Shown here: positions 9,266 to 14,703 of the stretch, piece after piece
Layout of the letters: every line of letters begins with the position of its first letter
Position numbering within the stretch: the first letter of the stretch is position 1
NCBI GenBank assembly: GCA_900618425.1
Contig: UZAN01047880.1
Span: 10,640 to 25,342, forward strand
Source of the DNA: Echinostoma caproni
Taxonomy: Eukaryota > Platyhelminthes > Trematoda > Plagiorchiida > Echinostomatidae
Direction: 5' to 3'
DNA length: 14,703 bases
The notes under the pieces: generated by a model
The model's input: the letters and a program-made list of their open reading frames with translations, nothing else
Databases searched by the model: none
What the model was told of the DNA's origin: nothing
Made by a program: the position numbers and the translations under genes

Positions 9266-9838
9266 GTAAGTGGCAATGCCTCATCATAAGCTCATTTAAC
9301 TGCATACATGTAACGTTTTGGTGTATCTCTGCGTAGATGCCTTCCAGCACCAAATCCAGATGCTCACTATTTGAATAACCCGCACTAATCACAGGCAGTT
9401 ACCCCGGTGTTCACATAAATTGTCAGACTAACTTACCTCTGATCCAGCTATTTTAATCGAGAGTTTCGAGCGTTTTTACACGAATGATCGTTTCTTATCG
9501 GTGGTGCATTCTGCTGTACGTTTGAGAAATTCGTAGCCAAACTCTGTGAATCGTTTATACTACTGAAATATTGGAAATACGTACCAGGGATATGTTCAGT
9601 TACTTCTTAATATTCATCATGCTTTGATTCCCCGATGCAACTAATTATCCAGGACGTACAAAGTATCCCCTGATGAAAAATAAACTGTTTGATCACAGTG
9701 ACTTAAGGGAAATCTTACTTATACTACTAGCAAAAACATACATAAATACATATGCTTTTATTGAACATTGAGGTTAGTTTTACTGTTAATCTCGTAAATT
9801 GTTCCATCCAAAATTAAAACATCAATTGATTTCTTCAG
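9266..9838. other. Intron between cassette A4 and cassette B1
   Basis: 573 bases starting GTAAGT and ending TTGATTTCTTCAG, which are both good splice signals. No other element was recognised. Confidence 0.55.
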
Positions 9839-9895
9839 TAGCATGCGCACCAGCAAAACCATGCTGCGACACCGACACGTGCTGCTCAGAATGCG
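9839..9895 (+). CDS. Type B Cys-rich cassette exon 1 (57 nt, phase 1-1)
   Basis: Preceded by acceptor ATTTCTTCAG (ending 9838) and followed by donor GTAAGT (9896). The exon is 57 nt and phase 1-1. It encodes ACAPAKPCCDTDTCCSEC, with six cysteines in 18 residues, arranged C-x5-CC-x4-CC-x2-C. The exon at 14077 shares K-P-C-C-D and the closing C-x2-C, and a dead copy at 11199 shares the T-C-C-S-[ED]-C end. The cysteine density suggests a disulphide-bonded extracellular module or a metal-binding segment; the sequence alone cannot decide. No known Cys-rich domain is this short on its own, so it probably works as one module among several in a spliced product. Confidence 0.7.
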
Positions 9896-10195
9896 GTAAG
9901 TATCCTTTGTAAGCATGATTTTCGTTCATAAAAAGTCACATTTTGGTACAAATTGTGTGGATAGGGCATCTTGTAAAAGCCCCGCTATCCTCGGTGCTGT
10001 TGGAGGCATTGGAGAATGTTCTATTGTGCCACGCTTTACCCATTTGTAACTTCCTTGATCGCATACAGTTCGTCTAGAAATATCAACTGTTCACAACGTG
10101 ATACTGCCGCTCATTTTGAGCATTCTATTGCAACCATTTGGGACAAACGTTCACGTACCGCTCGTTTACGGTGTCTTCATTATGCAAACACCGGT

Positions 10196-10252
10196 TGTTC
10201 GCTTTTGCAAGGATTGCCTGTGGAAATTCTTTCTTAGTACATTCAGATACCA
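10196..10252 (+). pseudogene. Very weak type A-like cassette candidate
   Basis: The 57 nt ending at a GTAAGC donor (10253) are open in the cassette phase and end N-S-F-L-V-H-S-D-T, which recalls NSFKHES of the 11721 copy and Q-T-D-T of the 9212 copy. The nucleotide ends are also alike (TTCAGATACCAGTAAG against TTCAGACAGATACGAGTAAG). There is no AG acceptor at the expected place and Trp is absent. It may be an old relic or coincidence. Confidence 0.22.
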
Positions 10253-10390
10253 GTAAGCATATCGTCTTCATTTCCTGTGATTTGTCACCAACAAGTGTGT
10301 CGAACAAACGGTGCTTGTCTGTCCACCCGTTAGTACACTTTTAGTCCTCTCCATGATCCGCACGCTCCCTGATCTCCTGAAGTTGACCTC

Positions 10391-10515
10391 AATAAATACA
10401 TCGATATCACTCAAATTCTAAGTATGACTCTCATTTTCAAACATATATGAGTAGTCACACAGATAGAATAATCAATAAAGATAAAAATATCGATATAAAT
10501 ACACCGATGTCACTC
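10391..10515. repeat. Imperfect 22-base direct repeat, 103 bases apart
   Basis: AATAAATACATCGATATCACTC (in two parts: 10391-10400 and 10401-10412) recurs at 10494-10515 as TATAAATACACCG then ATGTCACTC with about three mismatches. Both lie in A+T-rich intron-like sequence. No mobile element is evident between them. Confidence 0.6.
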
Positions 10516-11146
10516 CCACATATAAATCATCCAATTTTGCTCATCCTATGCGTTTACCAAAGTGCGAGAACTGTTCCGTAAGCATACGAGGTCGGGTAAA
10601 TGGCAGTTCTGTATTGCAATATACTGAAATTCCTAATAACCTGTACCGGTTTACACTGAGTATACGCGCTCTGCGATATCTATTCCTAATTCAAAAAAAG
10701 AGATTTCAACTTTATTCTTAGTTTCTGAAAGCATTGCTCCCGACTGAATGAACCAACAGAGTTGTTCTAATTTTTATCGTGCAGTTGTTTAACACTTAAG
10801 TTATTTTAGTGGCAGAAATACCTGTGACTAACGTAACTGTTTGCATCCAAAATACTATTATCCATGCCAAATATAAAGTCGTTTCGGCAAGTAACTTCAA
10901 CACAAAAGCAGTGCGATTTTCTCGGTGGGTGCTGTATATTCCAACAATCGTGAGCCAATCTACCAAATATATCTGCGCTGTACAAGATATAGAATTCTTG
11001 CGAAATCAAACTGATTGTGCATGAAGAGTTTTATAAAACGATTCAACTTCAGATCATGAATCAGTCTTAGCCGACACACTGTGTCATTTGAGACTTCACT
11101 GCTCTCCCAAATACAAAGTGATCGCTTTTTGCGTGACAAAATCGGT

Positions 11147-11198
11147 CTTGGAGTTTTAGTGAACTGATTCAACCGGAGCTCGCTTTTTCCACTTTTAA
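11147..11198 (+). repeat. Duplicated intron flank shared with 14028-14076
   Basis: The bases before the dead type B cassette (TTGGAG..., then TTCAACCGGAGC, then a pyrimidine tract and TTTTAA) match those before the live one at 14077 (TTGGAG..., TTCAACCGGAGC, pyrimidine tract, TTTTTAG). The shared intron sequence shows that the two exons arose by duplication of a genomic segment, not by convergence of the short peptide. Confidence 0.7.
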
Positions 11199-11255
11199 AT
11201 GCCTGCGAACTGAAAGAACTATGATGGGACATGAATACATGCTGCTCAGATTGTG
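11199..11255 (+). pseudogene. Dead type B cassette (both splice sites lost)
   Basis: A 57-nt block aligned to the type B exons. It begins A-C-E-L-K-E-L, then an in-frame TGA, then W-D-M-N-T-C-C-S-D-C, whose last six residues nearly equal T-C-C-S-E-C of the 9839 exon. The acceptor is TTTTAA where AG is expected, and the donor reads G/TTGTCT, not GTAAGT. The K-P-C-C core is gone. It is a clear decayed member of the exon family and shares intron flank with 14077. It lies 466 bases before the intact type A exon at 11721, repeating the close pairing of A and B units seen at 9212/9839 but in B-A order. Confidence 0.7.
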
Positions 11256-11720
11256 TTGTCTTCGGAATTTGTGCACTGTAAAATCATGAGTGCTTGTTTT
11301 TGAACAAACGGTGCAATCAACTGTGTTACACTGTAAACAAATTTAATGAATATAAGATTTGAAAGTAATGAGAATAGTGGAAGAAAAGGCGTAAGCAACA
11401 TGCGAATACTAGACTTCACGGTCGTCGTTCCCACAATACACAATGTGAACTGCTTTTCTCTGTTACAAAGTGATTACTGGCAGATAATCAAGACTAGATA
11501 CCAGACTCCGTTAAATCATATTTGGGTATAAAAATGCATGTAAAGGGTCGATTGGTGCAGAAGCCTGGACTTTCACTGGTGAAGGGAATTTCTCTCTATG
11601 CGCAAAAATTACCCTTACTTATGTGCATTTGCATATTGCCTAGTTTTGTGCAGATGATACCAAACGTTTCGGTTTCTGTTTGCGGCTTGTCCTAACCCGT
11701 TTGTTTGTGTGCTCACTCAG
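11256..11720. other. Intron-like spacer before cassette A5
   Basis: 465 bases with no recognised element, ending in a good acceptor (GTGTGCTCACTCAG). Overlapping frames at 11246-11443 (-) and 11346-11531 (+) match nothing. Confidence 0.5.
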
Positions 11721-11777
11721 ATGCTGAACACTCCCCGGAACGGTTTTGGAATCGGAATTCTTTCAAACATGAATCTG
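11721..11777 (+). CDS. Type A cassette exon 5 (57 nt, phase 1-1)
   Basis: Acceptor TTTGTGTGCTCACTCAG ends at 11720; donor GTAAGT begins at 11778. It is 57 nt and phase 1-1. It encodes AEHSPERFWNRNSFKHES, the best match to the 5381 copy (NSFKYES) and close to the 3759 copy (WNKNSFK). Against 3759 the codons for Asn and Ser differ silently (AAT/AAC, TCT/TCA) while Trp, Asn, Phe and Lys are kept. After the 9839 exon the junction codon would be GAT (Asp), and it would be Asp again before the 14077 exon, so all joins are open. The intron start also resembles that after 5381 (GTAAGT..ATNATTTACT..CG). No known domain. Confidence 0.75.
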
Positions 11778-12149
11778 GTAAGTAATCATTTACTCACGTA
11801 ATCACAGTTTTTGTCCATAGTATGATTGTTTTCCGAAATGAATGTTCAATCATAGTTCTACAATTCGGCATTTTGAGAGCCGAGAACAAAGTATCCGGAT
11901 ACGCAGTAAATGAGTACGAGATGCAGACAAATGACCGGGCAAGGAAAATGGTACCTTATAATCTATTGAGAATAGTATTCACGGATTGCAACTCACAGAA
12001 CCAAATATCAATAGCCAAGACCTAATGGTCGCTATACTTGGACTGTAAGCATGGAACACAATCGATTTCACTGAAGGGTTATGATTACATAAGACTACAA
12101 ATGCGGTGTAAAGCAGTATCAAATTGTTGGTAGTTTACAACTCTGATTT
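11778..12149. other. Intron segment before the mariner relic
   Basis: About 370 bases after the A5 donor. A 67-codon frame at 11822-12025 begins with ATG but matches nothing. The 5' terminal repeat of the mariner would be expected near the end of this stretch, and I could not identify one. Confidence 0.45.
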
Positions 12150-13010
12150 TGATGAGGACGCGCCACTAAGAAGCATGGTGTTTGAGCGCTTAGCGAAAGG
12201 CCTTCAGCTGGATGATCAGGCACGGTGTGGTCGAGCGGTGGAATAAGTCATGGTGGAAGAAGTTGTACGGGTGACAGCCGCACAGCTGTCGAAAGGCAAC
12301 GGCATCAATCTGCACCATTCTACACGAGAAGCTTAGTCTCCGAAACGTTTTCGTACGCTCGGTTCCCCATCAGCTCAGTGAGTAACAGATCACAGTTCGA
12401 GTGAATTTGTGTTGCACCGTACGTACACTATTTGACGGTGGACGTTCCAATGCAGTTTGCGAAATCATGAGTAGTGATGAAACCTGGGTGTACAGTTTCT
12501 ATCTGAAGACCATGCAAAAATCGGCGTGGTGAACGACGGTTGGTGGGGCGCCGCCTCAGATTTTTCAACGCGATCGCAATGTGACAAAGCAGATGGTGGT
12601 TGTTTTCGTAGCCGAAATCGGTCATGTGGTTACTGTTGCTCTCGTACAACAGTGCACATTCACTGGAAACTGGTACACGACCCACTGGCTATGGAAAGTG
12701 TTGGAATCTGTTACCAGGCATCGTAGAAGAACTCGAGCACGAGGGATCTTGCTGTGGCCTAAAAATGGCACGTGCACACAGGTCCCGTGTCATCAGTGGT
12801 TTTACAGTTAGAGAATGCATGCAGGAGGTTGATCACGCAGCTTACAGTCTAAAACTGGATACAATTGAATATTTTCCGATCCCAAATGCCAAGCGCATGG
12901 ACCGGTCGAGGAGTTACCCGTTTCGGCATGATGAAGCTTTTCACCAAATAGTTTGAACTGCTGGAGCTATGCATTACCGCCGGTGGATAATAATTCGAGA
13001 AAACGTAATG
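12150..13010 (+). mobile_element. Decayed mariner-family (DD34D) transposase
   Basis: Remains of a mariner transposase in several frames. The N-terminal part reads FERLAKGLQLDDQARCGRAV (about 12180-12240), like the R..G...L.DD.R.GRP region. At 12353-12382 VRSVPHQLSE matches the WVPHQL motif. SSDETWVY (12470-12493) carries the first catalytic Asp (12476-12478). A long open part (12581-12811) includes KQMVVVFVAEIGHV and NWYTTHWLWKVLE. The second Asp, expected in a HDNA motif, is Lys (LLWPKNGT; AAA at 12761-12763), 95 codons after the first, as the family predicts. After a frameshift EVDHAAYSLKLDTIEYFPI matches HPPYSPDLAPCDYFLF, with Glu (12867-12869) in place of the third Asp. The end resembles the usual FEK close, after two stops. 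It is inactive, and the terminal inverted repeats were not found. It lies in the intron between cassettes A5 and B2. Confidence 0.88.
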
Positions 13011-14076
13011 CGTATTTTGGTGTAATAAATAAGACTTTTCGTGCATTCTGAAACGCTCAATGCAGCTCTCGTGTTTCAGGTTTATATTTCGAAATAAATA
13101 TGCCATTGAGTGGATTTTCATGAATTCCGAACGAATAAGTGTCCATTTTAAGTTTGTACAATAGAACGACCTCTGTTTCGCAGCCTTCGTTACATATCTG
13201 CACGAGGACAATGAAATTACATCGCGTAGCGATTATCTGAATTGTGTTGCTAATCCAATTCAGCGAGTGTACTATAAAATAGAGTCAAACGAAACTAGGC
13301 GCTACTGAATTTATTCCTAACAATTTTTGGACACAGATTTCAGTACACGATACTCAATTATCTCAACAGAGGCATTCCATTGATCAGTGCTTCAAATAAA
13401 CGAGACACGCGTGCAACAACACATATATATATATATTTACTGATTAAAGCCAGAATGTCCGATACTTTGCAAAGCCTGAACCTTATGGATTGATATTCGC
13501 CGTTTTGTGAACAGCGAGAACAGGTGTAGGCGAAAAGGCAATAACCCAGAGTGCTTCTGAATAAGGAAAAAGACCTCCAGGAATAAGGAAATGTCTAAAG
13601 TTAATAATAGATAGGTAAAGCCTTTCAAACTGTACATCTATGTGTTTGGCAAACTAGTTTGGGTAACGATAGGCGAAATCATAGACGAAAGTCCGAACGT
13701 TAATATTATGCACTGCGAAGTAGTGAAATCTGTTTTGAACAAAGGACAATTATTACATCTTTTGTGCGTTTCTGTTGTTCGAAAAAAGCCACCAACGGTA
13801 GATTTGATACTAGAAATAATAGAGTATGTAAGCCTACAAAATTGTGATTTTATTGCGATCAAAATGCTTGTCACTATATGTATACATTGTAAGGCATTTC
13901 AATAATTCCACACATTCATTTAGGTGCCCATCATGAACTATTGAGATTTCGGTTACATTTGATTTTGAGCACCAGTTATGAAACCAAATACATATGTAAA
14001 ACAATCAATTGTCAGTGAGGCAAATTGCGTTGGAGTCTGAAGTTTCAACCGGAGCATACTGTTTTCTCATTTTTAG
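13011..14076. other. Intron-like region before cassette B2
   Basis: About 1 kb without a supported gene. It holds an AT microsatellite (13421-13436). Frames at 12849-13211 (-) and 13638-13905 (both strands) match nothing; the + one begins with GTG. The last 50 bases are the intron flank shared with the dead cassette at 11199 and end in CTCATTTTTAG. Confidence 0.45.
13421..13436. repeat. AT dinucleotide microsatellite
   Basis: An uninterrupted run of about seven AT units after ACAACAC. Simple-sequence tract only. Confidence 0.9.
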
Positions 14077-14124
14077 ATGTCTGCAAACCATGCTGTGACT
14101 TGGAATCATTCTGCCCAGATTGTG
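14077..14124 (+). CDS. Type B Cys-rich cassette exon 2 (48 nt, phase 1-1)
   Basis: The acceptor is GTTTTCTCATTTTTAG ending 14076. The donor is GTGGGT at 14125, weaker than the GTAAGT of the others. It is 48 nt, three codons shorter than the 9839 exon, and still phase 1-1. It encodes VCKPCCDLESFCPDC, with five cysteines in 15 residues; K-P-C-C-D and the final C-x2-C line up with the 9839 exon. The three-codon difference falls before K-P-C-C-D, and the frame is kept. A SINE inserted in the opposite orientation begins about 85 bases downstream. It is the last recognisable cassette in the window, and the gene probably continues beyond it. Function unknown; secreted disulphide-rich or metal-binding module are both possible. 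Confidence 0.65.
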
Positions 14125-14209
14125 GTGGGTGCATACTTTCATCGTACGATTTTCTTTAATTTTTCTTTTCATTTTCGTCTTACTTTCTTTTGTTCAATAT
14201 ACAAAGATA

Positions 14210-14340
14210 CGACTTTCAGTAACAGGGAAGCGGCCAATCCCAGGGCTGCCATACAACACACACAATGGAGAACGTCTGGTGGTGGTGGGATTCGAACACA
14301 CATCACCGGGGTGGAGATTTGGGGACGTTACTACCAGCGT
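14210..14340 (-). repeat. tRNA-derived SINE, copy 2 (inverted)
   Basis: On the - strand this repeats copy 1 (3196-3360): GGTAGTAACGTCCCCAAAT, then CACCCCGG, TGTTCGAATCCCACC (a near-perfect B box), the CCACCACCACC run, TGTGTGTTGTATGGCAGCCC and ATTGGCCGCTTCCC. Compared with copy 1 it lacks the eight bases CCCGGTGG between GGTAG and TAACG, so its A box is deleted while its B box is better kept. Its tail on the - strand continues into A-rich sequence. The two open frames that cross it (14077-14386) are artefacts of the repeat. Confidence 0.78.
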
Positions 14341-14703
14341 TCATTTATTGGGAAATTTTAAGTACGAGGTTATGAGCAAAGCGTAAAATTAATGGTTCTA
14401 CACTCTGTACAAATAAAGTAAAGATAAGAGATTAAAATGATGATGATAGTGGGATCAGCAAGATCATAGGCAACATAGACAAAAATATCTGGCTGGGCCT
14501 TTGAAATAGGTCGTGTTATCTTCTGTTTTCGCTGCAGCTTTGGCTTTTTTCATCACACACAACCTCTGGATATACTTTTGTACCAATTACGGTGACTTCA
14601 ATGATGACATAAACCGCGCTCAGTTAAATTTCCGTACTAGTATCCGTGAAATATATCAACGAACCGTCTTGACGTGCTGTTTCTCGTTCTGTAGGAAATA
14701 AGA
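14341..14703. other. Intron-like end of window
   Basis: No recognised exon or repeat. A frame from 14513 starts with a hydrophobic, signal-like stretch but begins at GTG, not ATG, so it is not called. The sequence ends without a cassette or a polyadenylation context that could be assigned to the cassette gene. Confidence 0.45.

Larger units (their letters stand above)
9896..11198. other. Intron-like region after cassette B1
   Basis: 1.3 kb with a possible degenerate cassette at 10196-10252 and an imperfect 22-base direct repeat (10391 and 10494). Open frames of 60-90 codons on both strands (10016-11232) overlap each other and match nothing, so none is called. Confidence 0.45.

Noticed and set aside
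12150..13040. Active mariner with terminal inverted repeats
   Set aside because: Frames are broken, two catalytic acids are replaced, and no matching ends were found on either side.
14077..14386. 94- and 88-codon + frames
   Set aside because: They run through the type B donor and the inverted SINE; the shared peptides come from the repeat and not from a gene.
14513..14701. Signal-peptide-like start (hydrophobic Ala/Phe stretch) that could be the first exon of a secreted gene
   Set aside because: The apparent start is GTG, no ATG lies in frame nearby, and no donor context supports it.
1..14703. Bacterial operon, prophage or CRISPR array
   Set aside because: No long ORFs or ribosome-binding-site pattern, and no regularly spaced direct repeats with unique spacers. 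The spaced repeats here are spliced exons with 0.5-3.8 kb introns.

Overview
The window looks like intron-rich, A+T-rich animal DNA, most likely from a flatworm and plausibly a trematode. I infer this from three things. There are many very small spliced exons with clean GTAAGT donors. There is a decayed Penelope-like element with a GIY-YIG domain, a decayed mariner and a tRNA-derived SINE. There are no long open frames and no bacterial gene organisation. The species assignment is a guess; the eukaryotic nature is secure.

The main content is a dispersed series of tiny symmetric exons on the + strand. Five intact-looking ones lie at 3759-3815, 5381-5437, 9212-9265, 9839-9895 and 11721-11777 (54 or 57 nt). 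A sixth, with a weaker donor, is at 14077-14124 (48 nt). Every one has a length divisible by three and is flanked by phase-1 introns, so any subset can be joined or skipped without shifting the frame. They encode two kinds of peptide module. Type A is centred on an aromatic/Asn core, W-[NK]-x-N-S-F-K in the three best copies. Type B is Cys-rich, K-P-C-C-D followed by C-x2-C. Decayed cassettes lie among them: 11199-11255 has lost both splice sites and has a stop, 8529-8582 has lost its acceptor, and there are two much weaker candidates at 7427-7476 and 10196-10252. This resembles the micro-exon gene style described in parasitic flatworms, but I do not recognise the family. No first exon, signal peptide or 3' end is visible, so the window is probably the interior of a gene extending both ways.

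Layout: 1-1039 nothing recognisable; about 1040-2290 wreck of a Penelope-like retroelement (reverse transcriptase then GIY-YIG); 2291-3195 nothing firm; 3196-3360 SINE copy; 3472-3534 tRNA-Ala-like relic; 3759-11777 cassettes separated by introns of about 0.5-3.8 kb (counting intact exons only); about 12150-13010 dead mariner inside the intron between the last type A and the last type B cassette; 14077-14124 type B cassette; 14210-14340 second SINE copy in the opposite orientation; then intron-like sequence to the end.

A possible larger exon (7567-7679), a + strand 102-codon frame (7957-8265) and a - strand frame (4622-4888) are listed at low confidence. Three single N bases (3231, 5091, 5886) mark unresolved positions, two of them beside repeats.
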